From Pseudomonas sp. StFLB209 (GTDB taxonomy: Bacteria; Pseudomonadota; Gammaproteobacteria; Pseudomonadales; Pseudomonadaceae), in NCBI RefSeq assembly GCF_000829415.1, contig NZ_AP014637.1, positions 3,799,001 to 3,863,000 of the forward strand: DNA of 64,000 nt, written 5' to 3'. The position numbers and the translations under genes were made by a program. Shown here one piece after another: positions 36,263 through 44,389 of this stretch. Under the pieces are notes generated by a model, which ran no database searches, was not told the origin of the DNA, and was given only the letters and a program-made list of their open reading frames with translations. Numbering within the stretch: position 1 is the first letter of the stretch; each line of letters starts with the position of its first letter.

Positions 36263-37186
36263 TTACAGCCGGCTCGTGGACACCACCGCCGCCGGATTGG
36301 CGGCCTGGGCCGGTGGAATCGCCGAGCCATCCTGCGGCGTGACCGGGAACAGCGCGTTGATCTGCCCGGTGCCCGAGGAGCCGAAGTAGGGCGTCAGCAC
36401 TTCGGCTTTGCCGTCATAGTCCGACCAGCCCAGTGCACCAAGCAGCATCGCGGTGTCATGCATGAAGCCTTCGCCGTGACCCTTGGCTGCGTATTCGGGG
36501 AGCATGCCGCAGAACTCCGGCCACTCGGCGTTTTCCCACATCTTCACCACGCGGTGGTCGAGGGTTTCCAGGAACGGGCTCCAGACTTTGGTGGCAAAGT
36601 CCGGCGCCTGGCCGTTCTGGGCGAAGCGGTGTGACAGCGAGCCGCTGGCCAGGAACGCCACGGTGCCGTCGTAGTGATCCTCGACCGCTTTGCGCATGGC
36701 CCAGCCCAGCCGTGCGCTGTCGTTGAGGTAATGCGAGGTGCACAGCGCCGAGACCGAAATCACCTTGAAGTGCTGGTCCTGGTTCATGTAACGCATCGGC
36801 ACCAGGGTGCCGTATTCCGGCCCCAGAGTCGTGGCGTGGTGGGCCATGGTCTCGACGTTGAAGCGGTTGCACTCTTGCGCGAGCAGCTTGCCCAGTTCGG
36901 TGTTGCCGGGGAATTCGTACTCCATGTTGCTGATGAAGTGTGGCAGTTCATTGCTGGTGTACACGCCTTTGAAATGCGGCCCGCACAGCACGTGATAATT
37001 GGCATTGACCAGCCAGTGGGTGTCGAACACCACGATGGTGTCGACGCCCAGTTCGCGGCAGCGTCGGCTGATCTCGTGATGCCCGTCGATCGCCGCCTGA
37101 CGAAAGCCCTGGCGCGGGCCGGGCAGCTCCGACAGGTACATCGACGGAACGTGAGTGATCTTGGCAGCCAGAGCAAGTTTGCCCAT
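36263..37186 (-). CDS. hpaD: 3,4-dihydroxyphenylacetate 2,3-dioxygenase (extradiol, LigB family)
   Basis: A 307-residue class III extradiol dioxygenase starting at the ATG at 37186 after GGGAGAACC. Family motifs are an N-terminal KITHVPSMYLSELPG (metal His), TIVVFDTHWLVNANYHV (second ligand region) and a later LASGSLSHRFAQNG. It opens the ring of homoprotocatechuate to 5-carboxymethyl-2-hydroxymuconate semialdehyde. The C-terminal tail (VTPQDGSAIPPAQAANP) is an extra low-complexity stretch and makes the protein slightly longer than the E. coli one. Confidence 0.93.
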   Translation of the reverse strand: MGKLALAAKITHVPSMYLSELPGPRQGFRQAAIDGHHEISRRCRELGVDTIVVFDTHWLVNANYHVLCGPHFKGVYTSNELPHFISNMEYEFPGNTELGKLLAQECNRFNVETMAHHATTLGPEYGTLVPMRYMNQDQHFKVISVSALCTSHYLNDSARLGWAMRKAVEDHYDGTVAFLASGSLSHRFAQNGQAPDFATKVWSPFLETLDHRVVKMWENAEWPEFCGMLPEYAAKGHGEGFMHDTAMLLGALGWSDYDGKAEVLTPYFGSSGTGQINALFPVTPQDGSAIPPAQAANPAAVVSTSRL

Positions 37187-37226
37187 GGTGGTTCTCCCGG
37201 TTTTTATTGTTAATTGAGCGCCAACC

Positions 37227-37292
37227 GGCAAGCTACAAGCCAGAAGCGTTACGCTCTTTCTTGCAGCTTGTCGCTTCAAGCTTGCAGCTGCC
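37227..37292. repeat. inverted repeat between hpaE and hpaD
   Basis: GGCAAGCTACAAGC near 37227 and GCTTGCAGCTGCC near 37280 are near-complementary, and GCTTCAAGCTTGCAGCTG is the common Pseudomonas CAAGCTTCAAGC-type repeat. It fills the gap between hpaE and hpaD. Confidence 0.55.
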
Positions 37293-38753
37293 TTATACCC
37301 CCCAGCGCGGGATGTGGTGGCTGCCCATTGAAATACACACGTTCTTGATTTCAGCAAATACTTCAAAGCTGTACTGGCCGCCTTCACGGCCGGTGCCTGA
37401 ACCCTTCACGCCGCCGAATGGCTGGCGCAGGTCGCGCACGTTCTGGCTGTTGATGAACACCATGCCAGCTTCGATGCCTTGTGCCAGGCGGTGAGCCTTG
37501 CCGATGTCCTGGGTCCAGATGTACGAGGCCAGGCCGTACTCGGTGTCGTTGGCCAGATGCAGAGCCTCGGCTTCGTCCTTGAACGGGATCAGGCACACCA
37601 CCGGGCCGAAGATCTCTTCCTGGGCAATGCGCATCTTGTTGTTCACGTCGGCGAACACGGTGGGCTGAATGAACTGCCCCTTGGCCAGGTGCGCAGGCAG
37701 GTTGGCCGGACGCTCCAGGCCACCTGCCAGCAGGGTGGCGCCTTCTTCGATGCCGATCCTGATGTAGCCGGTGACTTTGTCGTAGTGCGCCTGGGTGATC
37801 ATCGAGCCGACTTGAGTCTTCGGATCAGTTGGATCACCGACAATCAGCCGTTTGGCGCGGGCCGCGAATTCAGCAACGAACTGCGGGTAGACGCTTTGCT
37901 GAATGAAGATCCGGCTGCCGGCGGTGCAGCGTTCGCCGTTGAGCGAGAAGATGGTGAACAGCGCCGCATCCAGGGCGCGGTCCAGATCGGCGTCTTCGAA
38001 AATCAGTACCGGCGACTTGCCGCCCAGCTCCATGGAGTATTTTTTCAGGCCGGCGGTCTGCATGATCTTGCGCCCGGTGGCGGTGCCGCCGGTGAACGAG
38101 ATGGCACGTACGTCCGGGTGGCGAACCAGTGCGTCGCCAGCGGTTGCGCCATAGCCCTGGATCACGTTGAACACGCCGTTGGGAATGCCGGCTTCAACGG
38201 CCAGACGGCCCAGTTCGTTGGCGGTCAGCGGTGACAGCTCGGACATTTTCAGAACCGCAGTGTTGCCCAGCGCCAGGCACGGCGCGGTTTTCCAGGTCGC
38301 GGTCATGAACGGCACGTTCCACGGCGACACCAGGCCACAGACACCCACCGGCTGGTACAGGGTGTAGTTGAGCATCTGGTCGTCCACCGGGTAGGTGTGG
38401 CCGTCCATGCGGGTGCAGACTTCGGCAAAGAAATCGAAGTTATGCGAGGCGCGGGGGATCAACACGTTCTTGGTCTGATGGATCGGCAGACCGGTGTCCA
38501 GGGTCTCCAGTTCGGCCAGCTTCGGCACGTTCTGGTCGATCAGCTCGCCGAGCTTGCGCATCAGCCGGGCGCGTTCTTTGGCCGGCGTGTTGGCCCACTT
38601 AGGGAAGGCTTCCTTGGCCGCAGCTACCGCCTGGGCGACTTCCTCGGCGCCGCCGCTGGCAACTTCGCCGATGGCTTCGCCGGTGGCCGGGTTGTAGTTG
38701 ACGAATACGTCTTTGCTTTCGACCTCACGGCCATTGATCCAGTGTTTGATCAT
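37293..38753 (-). CDS. hpaE: 5-carboxymethyl-2-hydroxymuconate semialdehyde dehydrogenase
   Basis: A 486-residue NAD-dependent aldehyde dehydrogenase. The catalytic elements are MELGGKSP (general base Glu) and NGERCTAGSRIF (nucleophile Cys). It oxidises the ring-cleavage product of HpaD to 5-carboxymethyl-2-hydroxymuconate. The ATG at 38753 lies five bases after the hpaG2 stop; a GTG three codons earlier overlaps that stop. The tight spacing indicates coupling with hpaG2. Confidence 0.94.
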   Translation of the reverse strand: MIKHWINGREVESKDVFVNYNPATGEAIGEVASGGAEEVAQAVAAAKEAFPKWANTPAKERARLMRKLGELIDQNVPKLAELETLDTGLPIHQTKNVLIPRASHNFDFFAEVCTRMDGHTYPVDDQMLNYTLYQPVGVCGLVSPWNVPFMTATWKTAPCLALGNTAVLKMSELSPLTANELGRLAVEAGIPNGVFNVIQGYGATAGDALVRHPDVRAISFTGGTATGRKIMQTAGLKKYSMELGGKSPVLIFEDADLDRALDAALFTIFSLNGERCTAGSRIFIQQSVYPQFVAEFAARAKRLIVGDPTDPKTQVGSMITQAHYDKVTGYIRIGIEEGATLLAGGLERPANLPAHLAKGQFIQPTVFADVNNKMRIAQEEIFGPVVCLIPFKDEAEALHLANDTEYGLASYIWTQDIGKAHRLAQGIEAGMVFINSQNVRDLRQPFGGVKGSGTGREGGQYSFEVFAEIKNVCISMGSHHIPRWGV

Positions 38754-38758
38754 GCTGC

Positions 38759-39538
38759 TCACGCCTTATTGTTCTTGAAGAAATCAGCTTCGCTGACGAT
38801 TCGGTTGACCAGCCGGCCGACGCCTTCGACTTCCACCACCACCTCATCGCCCGGCAGCACATCGGCCAGGCCCTCGGGCGTGCCGGTGGCGATCATGTCG
38901 CCCGGTTGCAGGGTCATGAAGCTGGACAGGTATTCGATCAGGTAAGGGATATCGAAAATCATGTCAGCGGTGGTGCCTTCCTGCTTCAGCTCGCCGTTGA
39001 TCCAGGTCCGCAGCTTGAGGTTGCTTGCGTCTGGCACATCGGCTACGTCGACGATGTACGGCCCGACCGGGGTGGTGGCGTCGCGGTTCTTGACCCGCAG
39101 GTTGGGCCGGTAGTAGTTCTCCAGGTAATCGCGGATCGCATAGTCGTTGCACACCGTGTAACCGGCCAGATACTGCAAGGCGTCTTCACGCTTGACGTTA
39201 CGTGCCGGCTTGCCGATTACCGCCACCAGCTCACACTCGTAGTGCATGTAGGCGACGTTGTCCGGGCGCCAGCTGATTTGCCGGTGGCCGGTGTAGGTGC
39301 CCGGCGACTTGACGAAGGCCAGTGGCTCGGTGGGCGGCGCGAAGGCCAGTTCTGCGGCGTGATCGGCGTAGTTCAGGCCCAGCGCGAACATGTTGCCGGT
39401 GGCCGGTGGCAGCCACTGCACCTGGTCCTCAACCAGCACGCGGCCATCGGCCAGACGCACACTCAGACTGGTGTCATCGCCGACTTCGACCTGCACGTTG
39501 TGGACCTGGCCTTCAAAGCCAATGCGAGCGTGTTTCAT
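38759..39538 (-). CDS. hpaG2: HpaG C-terminal-type subunit (2-hydroxyhepta-2,4-diene-1,7-dioate isomerase/decarboxylase)
   Basis: A 259-residue FAH-superfamily protein with YADHAAELAF, the metal motif YECELVAVIGKPAR (Glu ligands), AGYTVCNDYAIRDY and the C-terminal GDMIATGTPEGLADVLPGD. In enteric bacteria the two halves are fused in one bifunctional HpaG; here they are separate genes. With HpaG1 it decarboxylates 5-carboxymethyl-2-oxohex-3-ene-1,6-dioate and isomerises the product for HpaH. Its start overlaps the hpaG1 stop by four bases. Confidence 0.92.
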   Translation of the reverse strand: MKHARIGFEGQVHNVQVEVGDDTSLSVRLADGRVLVEDQVQWLPPATGNMFALGLNYADHAAELAFAPPTEPLAFVKSPGTYTGHRQISWRPDNVAYMHYECELVAVIGKPARNVKREDALQYLAGYTVCNDYAIRDYLENYYRPNLRVKNRDATTPVGPYIVDVADVPDASNLKLRTWINGELKQEGTTADMIFDIPYLIEYLSSFMTLQPGDMIATGTPEGLADVLPGDEVVVEVEGVGRLVNRIVSEADFFKNNKA

Positions 39539-40206
39539 GGGCGTGGCTCCTGTTCGGCGACGATGCTGTTGCTCAGTCGGCCCAGGCCGCTGATCTGCAC
39601 CTCGACACGGTCACCGGGCACGACATCGACGCGGCCTTCCGGGGTGCCGGTGATCAACACATCGCCTTCGTGCAGGGTCATGAACTCGCTGATTTCGGCG
39701 ATCAGTTGCGGGACATTGCGCACCCAGTTGGCGGTGCTGTTTTGCTGGCGCAGTTCGCCGTTGACGAACAGTTCCAGGGTCAGTTGGCCGGCGTCCGCCA
39801 CCTGCGCGGCAGGCACCAGTTCAGGGCCCAACGCGCAGAAACCATCGCGGCACTTGGCCTTGACCGCCGGGCGGTAATAGCTGTCTTCGGGCAGGCTGAA
39901 CTCATTGACGATCAGGTAACCGGACACATGCGCCAGGGCATTCTCAAGGCTGACCCGGCTGGCCGACTTGCCGATCACCACACCCAGCGCGGGGCCGGCC
40001 TGCAGGCGTTCGCCGCGCGGCTGGATGACCTGGCCTTGATGGCTGTTGCGGGTATTGGGGGTCTTGATGAACAGCACCGGTTTGACGGGCGGCTGCTTGT
40101 AAGGCGCTTGCTCGAATTCGGCGAGACGCTGCTCCAGCAGACCCTGATAGTTCAGCGCAACGCCGAGCAGGGTGCCATGGGCGACGTCGTGCAGGGCACG
40201 GGTCAT
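39535..40206 (-). CDS. hpaG1: HpaG N-terminal-type subunit
   Basis: A 223-residue FAH-superfamily protein that is first in the operon. It keeps VALNYQGLL, FIKTPNTRNSHQG, a lysine-rich loop and the C-terminal GDVLITGTPEGRVDVVPGD, but the metal site is less standard (ALGVVIGKSASRV lacks the ExE of its partner). It corresponds to the N-terminal half of fused HpaG and pairs with HpaG2. AGGAGAAC precedes the ATG. The upstream 130 bp hold the probable HpaR operators. Confidence 0.9.
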   Translation of the reverse strand: MTRALHDVAHGTLLGVALNYQGLLEQRLAEFEQAPYKQPPVKPVLFIKTPNTRNSHQGQVIQPRGERLQAGPALGVVIGKSASRVSLENALAHVSGYLIVNEFSLPEDSYYRPAVKAKCRDGFCALGPELVPAAQVADAGQLTLELFVNGELRQQNSTANWVRNVPQLIAEISEFMTLHEGDVLITGTPEGRVDVVPGDRVEVQISGLGRLSNSIVAEQEPRP

Positions 40207-40243
40207 GTTGTTCTCCTGGCAGTGATCGGGCAGCGGCTGCCAG

Positions 40244-40259
40244 ATCGTTTACTTGTTAA
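40244..40259. promoter_or_regulatory. candidate HpaR site, copy 1 (hpaG promoter)
   Basis: ATCGTTTACTTGTTAA, 38-53 bp before hpaG1, is identical to a 16-base stretch upstream of hpaR at 46817-46832. HpaR-type repressors control both promoters in E. coli, so a shared sequence is a strong operator candidate. Confidence 0.6.
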
Positions 40260-40263
40260 TGTA

Positions 40264-40280
40264 TTAACTTTATAAGTTAA
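40264..40280. promoter_or_regulatory. perfect dyad in the hpaG-hpaA divergent region
   Basis: TTAACTTTATAAGTTAA has 7-base perfect arms around TAT, shares the TTAA/ACTTGTTAA flavour of the adjacent site and lies in the AT-rich spacer between hpaG1 and hpaA. It is probably a second MarR-family (HpaR) operator or part of the promoter. Confidence 0.55.
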
Positions 40281-40336
40281 GATGTTAATGATCGTCAAGT
40301 GCCAGGCACTGGTATGCGTCGCGCAAAAGGCGGAGC

Positions 40337-41308
40337 ATGGCTGCAGGCGCACTGACGCTGGAAAACAACAACGAGAATGATCAGATGAACGATCGACAGC
40401 CGATCCCCAACATCAACATCGGTCAGGTCTATGACCAGCGCTACAGCGATGCCGAGGTGCATTACGACAAGCTGGGCAACCTGGCGGGCTTCTTCGGCCG
40501 TAACATGCCGGTGCATCGGCATGACCGTTTCTTTCAGGTGCATTACGTCAACAGCGGCAGCGTGCGGGTGTATCTGGATGACCAGCAATACGTCGAGTCC
40601 GGCCCGATGTTCTTCCTGACTCCGCCGACCATCGCGCATTCGTTCGTCACCGAACCCGACAGTGACGGCCACGTCCTGACCGTGCGTCAGCAGCTTGTCT
40701 GGAACCTGATCGAGGCAGACCCCAGCCTGGCACCGGGGCCGCAACTGCCGGCCGCTTGCGTGGCGCTGTCGCAACTGGGGCCGGCGTTCGCCGCAGAGAT
40801 TCGCCGTCTTGAATTTCTGTTCGAGGAACTGCGTGAGGAAATCAACGACCGGCGTGCCGGACGCGGCACCGCGCTGGACAGCCTGACCCAGTTGATCATG
40901 ACCAGCCTGCTGCGGCTGTGTGCCCGTTCGCTGCAAGCGCGGCCTGCACGTCATGAAGACCTGCAGATTTTCCACCGTTTCAACGAACTGATCGAAAGCC
41001 ATTATCTGGAGCACTGGGCGTTGCCGCGTTATGCCAGTGGCATTGGCGTGACCGAGGCGCGGCTCAATGATGTTTGCCGGCGCATCGCCGACCTGCCGTC
41101 CAAGCGGCTGATTCTTGAGCGGCTGATGCAGGAGGCGCGGCGCCTGCTGTTGTTCACTGGCCTGTCGGCCGTTGAGATCTGCTACCGGCTGGGCTTCAAG
41201 GACCCGGCGTACTTCAGCCGCTTTTTCCTGCGCTATGCCGGGATGAGCCCCGGCGAGTACCGGCACAGCCAGGCGCACGCTCATGATCAATCTCCTGCGC
41301 AGGAGTGA
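40337..41308 (+). CDS. hpaA: AraC-family activator of 4-hydroxyphenylacetate catabolism
   Basis: The protein has 323 residues from the ATG at 40337 (AAGGCGGAG upstream); an in-frame ATG at 40385 gives the more usual N-terminus MNDRQPIPNINIGQVYDQRY. The N-terminal cupin part has NMPVHRHDRFFQVHYVNSG and FFLTPPTIAHSF, and the C-terminus has the AraC HTH pair (LPRYASGIGVTEARLNDVC, CYRLGFKDPAYFSRFFLRYAG). HpaA activates the hydroxylase genes in E. coli in response to HPA. Here it is divergent from the meta-cleavage operon. Confidence 0.9.
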   Translation: MAAGALTLENNNENDQMNDRQPIPNINIGQVYDQRYSDAEVHYDKLGNLAGFFGRNMPVHRHDRFFQVHYVNSGSVRVYLDDQQYVESGPMFFLTPPTIAHSFVTEPDSDGHVLTVRQQLVWNLIEADPSLAPGPQLPAACVALSQLGPAFAAEIRRLEFLFEELREEINDRRAGRGTALDSLTQLIMTSLLRLCARSLQARPARHEDLQIFHRFNELIESHYLEHWALPRYASGIGVTEARLNDVCRRIADLPSKRLILERLMQEARRLLLFTGLSAVEICYRLGFKDPAYFSRFFLRYAGMSPGEYRHSQAHAHDQSPAQE

Positions 41309-41622
41309 AAATGTGGGAACAAGCTCGCTCGCGAAGGCGGCATTACGCCCGGTGATCTATCCCTGAATGCGACAAGCGTGGTGTCTGGCGCTGATGATGG
41401 GCGCGCCGGCCCTTGCGGAAAATGCCTTTTCGCCGGTTGCGCTGGTACTTTTCAAAGCGGCGCTACTTGCCAGCGGATCAGGCAAGAAATCCAGCGTAAT
41501 GAGCTACCCGGTTTGCCCAGGCTCTGGGTAAATAACCTGTCTATAGTTTTCCAGCCAGGCTCTGCTGCGCGGAGTGCTGGCCATGAATATTAAAAAGCAG
41601 TTCACCCACCGGGATTAGCGCC
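41309..41622. other. gap with a REP half-unit, no gene
   Basis: Holds GTGGGAACAAGCTCGCTCGCGAAGGCGG just after hpaA (a REP half-unit) and then the promoter region of the molybdenum hydroxylase operon. A short frame at 41378-41593 lacks a ribosome binding site and family resemblance. Confidence 0.5.
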
Positions 41623-42075
41623 ATGCAGTTGAATATCAACGACAAGACCTATGAGGTCGAGGCCGAGGCGGGCACCCCGTTGCTCTGGCTGATTCGCGAC
41701 GACATCGGACTGACCGGCACCAAGTACGGCTGTGGCCTGGCGCAATGCGGCGCCTGTGCGGTCATGGTCGACGGCATGCTGGTGCGCTCCTGCGTCACGC
41801 CGGTCGAGGGTGTGGTCGGTCGCAAGATTCGCACCATCGAAGCGATAGAAGACGACGAGCTCGGTCAGCGGGTTGTCGCTGCCTGGGTCAAGCATCAGGT
41901 GGCGCAGTGCGGTTATTGCCAGTCCGGCCAGGTCATGGCTGCCACCGCGTTGCTCAAACGCTCGCCCAATCCGTCGCCAGAGGAGGTCAGTGCGGCAATG
42001 ACCCACCTGTGCCGGTGCGGAACCTATAACGCAATCCAGGCGGCGATTGCTGATCTTTCCAGCGGACCTGCTTGA
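41623..42075 (+). CDS. (2Fe-2S) subunit of a molybdenum hydroxylase (IorA-like)
   Basis: A 150-residue protein with two iron-sulfur motifs: the plant-type ferredoxin site (GTKYGCGLAQCGACAV, residues 39-54 region, plus a later Cys) and the C-terminal four-helix site (CGYCQSGQVM and CRCGTYNAI). It matches the small subunit of isoquinoline 1-oxidoreductase and related aldehyde/N-heterocycle hydroxylases. It passes electrons from the molybdenum cofactor subunit encoded next to the c-type cytochrome subunit. It is first in a four-gene operon. Confidence 0.92.
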   Translation: MQLNINDKTYEVEAEAGTPLLWLIRDDIGLTGTKYGCGLAQCGACAVMVDGMLVRSCVTPVEGVVGRKIRTIEAIEDDELGQRVVAAWVKHQVAQCGYCQSGQVMAATALLKRSPNPSPEEVSAAMTHLCRCGTYNAIQAAIADLSSGPA

Positions 42076-42115
42076 ACCCGCGCGTTTTCGACCTCATTCG
42101 ATGGAAGAACAAAAC

Positions 42116-44374
42116 ATGGCAAGGCACAACCGACCTACCGGTGCCGACGGTCAATTTCCGTTGGCAGAACCGGTCAATATCTCGCGGCGTGGCTTTCTTC
42201 TGGCCTCGGCAGGTCTTGGCGCTGGCGCGCTGGTGATTGGCTTCGGCCTGCCGCTCAGGGAGGCGCGTGCCGCTCAAGGCCCGGCGGCAATGGCGCCCGG
42301 TGCACGGGTGCCGGCGTTTCTGGAAATTCGTCCGGACAACAGCATCCACTTCAAGAGCCCCTTCGCGGAGGGCGGGCAGGGGATTTTCACCGGCCTGGCG
42401 CAAATCGTCGGTGAAGAGCTGGACGCCGACCCGCAGCGCTTTGTCGTGGCAATGGCCCCGCCCGGTGGCGACTACAAGGTCATGGACATAGGCGCGCGTT
42501 TTACCGGCGGCAGCATGTCGGTGCGGTCGAGCTACACCACCATGCGCAAGCTCGGCGCCGCCGCACGCCTGATGCTGCTGGAGGCCGCCGCCGAACAGTG
42601 GTCGGTGCCGGTGGCGCAACTGACCACCGAGCCTGGCCGGGTCATCCACCAGGCGTCGGGCCGCTCGGCAAGCTACGGCGAATTGGCCGGTGCCGCGCTG
42701 GACCGGCCGGTTCCCGACCCTGAGCGAGTGCAACTCAAAGACCCGCAGCAGTTCCGCTGGATCGGCAAGCCGGTGGCGCGCCTGGACGTGCGCGACAAGT
42801 CCACTGGCAAGGCGGTGTATACCATCGACTGCCGGGTCGATGACATGCTGCAGGCGGCTATCCAGCACGCGCCGCGGCTCGGCCTGGAAGTACAGCAAGT
42901 GCGCAACCAGGCGCAGGTCCAGGCGCTGCCCGGTGTCCATTCGGTGCATGTGCTGCCCGGCGCCGTCGCGGTCGTCGCGCAGCGCTGGTGGACTGCCAAA
43001 CGGGCCGTCGAAGCGCTGCAGGTCGAGTGGCGAGAGCCGCAAGACAATACCGCCATGCGCTACATGCCGGCGGACTTTTCCAGCGCGGCGTACCTCAAGC
43101 AGCTCAAGGACGATCGCGACCCCGGTCAAGACAGTGAGGTCGAGGGTGATCCGGTCAAGGCCTTTGCCGGTCCCGGCAAGACCGTGAGCGCCACTTATCA
43201 TACCCAGAACCTGCACCACGCCCAGCTGGAGCCGCCCTCGGCGCTGGCGCGTTTCAACGCTGACGGCGGGCTTGAGGTGTGGCTGCCTAACCAGGCCCCG
43301 GATCTGTTTCTGGCCGAGATCGTCAAATTGACGGGCCTTGAGCCGTCGCGCATCACCCTGCATTCACCGTTGCTGGGCGGTTTCTTCGGTCGGCACTTTA
43401 TCTACCCGAGTGCTTCGCCTTACCCGCAGGCGATCTTGCTCGCGCAAGCGGTCGGGCGTCCGGTCAAGGTGATCTGGAGCCGTGAGCAGGAGTTCTTGCG
43501 TGACCCGTTGCGACCGATGTCAGTGGTGCATCTGCGCGGTCACGTCAACGCCGAGGGATTGCCGGTCGCGCTTGAGGCAATCACCGTCACTGAAGGGCCG
43601 ACCGAAGGCATCGCCAACAAACGCGGTGAGAAAATCGACCCCACGGCTGTGGAAGGGCTGACCGGCAAGCAATACCGCATCCCTGACCGGCGCATTGCCC
43701 AGCGTTACCGCAAAACGCCGCTGTCGCTGGCCTACTGGCGTTCGGTGGGCAACTCGATCAATGACTTTGTCTACGAAGCCTTTCTCGATGAACTGGCCGA
43801 TGCCGGCAAGCAAGACCCCTTTGAATTGCGGCTGCGGCTGTTGCAGGGCAATCAGCGGCTGACCCACTTGCTCAACGCGGTGGCCAGCCTGGCCGGCGGC
43901 TGGAAGCGCGGCCCGTTTACCGCAGAAGATGGCAGCCGGCGGGCGAGGGGGGTTGCCATGGCCTCGCCGTTCGGCACCGAGGTGGCGGTGATTGCCGAGG
44001 TGTCGATTCACAACGGCCAGGTCAAGGTGCACGACATCTGGCAGGCGATCGATCCGGGCAGCATCGTCAACCCGGCAATTATTGAGGCGCAGGTCAACTC
44101 CGCGGTGGCGCTCGGGCTGTCGCAGACCCTGATCGAAGAGGCGCAATACGAAGAGGGCCAGCCGCTGGCGCGTAATTACGACCTGTATCGGATCTTGCCG
44201 CTGAGCATGATGGCCAGGGTGCATGTCACGGTGATCGAGAGCGGCGCCAAGATGGGCGGGATCGGCGAGCCGCCGTTGCCGGCCGTGGCACCGGCAGTGG
44301 CCAATGCCGTCGCCAGATTGACCGGGCAGCCGATTCGCAGCATGCCCCTGTCGCACTATCGCTTCGACACCTGA
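42116..44374 (+). CDS. molybdopterin-binding subunit of a xanthine dehydrogenase-family enzyme (IorB-like)
   Basis: The protein has 752 residues from the ATG at 42116, with GGAAG eight bases upstream; an ATG at 42101 is an alternative. A Tat signal is present (SRRGFLLASAGLG), so the folded enzyme is exported. The body is the large subunit with its typical glycine-rich LLGGFFGRHF and the C-terminal MGGIGEPPLPAVAPA, where Glu is the likely active-site base. Substrates in the family include isoquinoline, nicotinate and aldehydes. Beside the hpa genes, an aromatic aldehyde or a heterocycle is possible, but this is not shown by sequence. Confidence 0.9.
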   Translation: MARHNRPTGADGQFPLAEPVNISRRGFLLASAGLGAGALVIGFGLPLREARAAQGPAAMAPGARVPAFLEIRPDNSIHFKSPFAEGGQGIFTGLAQIVGEELDADPQRFVVAMAPPGGDYKVMDIGARFTGGSMSVRSSYTTMRKLGAAARLMLLEAAAEQWSVPVAQLTTEPGRVIHQASGRSASYGELAGAALDRPVPDPERVQLKDPQQFRWIGKPVARLDVRDKSTGKAVYTIDCRVDDMLQAAIQHAPRLGLEVQQVRNQAQVQALPGVHSVHVLPGAVAVVAQRWWTAKRAVEALQVEWREPQDNTAMRYMPADFSSAAYLKQLKDDRDPGQDSEVEGDPVKAFAGPGKTVSATYHTQNLHHAQLEPPSALARFNADGGLEVWLPNQAPDLFLAEIVKLTGLEPSRITLHSPLLGGFFGRHFIYPSASPYPQAILLAQAVGRPVKVIWSREQEFLRDPLRPMSVVHLRGHVNAEGLPVALEAITVTEGPTEGIANKRGEKIDPTAVEGLTGKQYRIPDRRIAQRYRKTPLSLAYWRSVGNSINDFVYEAFLDELADAGKQDPFELRLRLLQGNQRLTHLLNAVASLAGGWKRGPFTAEDGSRRARGVAMASPFGTEVAVIAEVSIHNGQVKVHDIWQAIDPGSIVNPAIIEAQVNSAVALGLSQTLIEEAQYEEGQPLARNYDLYRILPLSMMARVHVTVIESGAKMGGIGEPPLPAVAPAVANAVARLTGQPIRSMPLSHYRFDT

Positions 44375-44389
44375 GCAAGGAATCAGCCG

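Noticed and set aside
36263..37387. Longer hpaD start at 37387
   Set aside because: It would add 67 residues unlike the family and read through the inverted repeat; the ATG at 37186 has a good ribosome binding site.
41378..41593. 71-codon frame between hpaA and the molybdenum hydroxylase operon
   Set aside because: It starts within a promoter region, with no ribosome binding site and no family resemblance.
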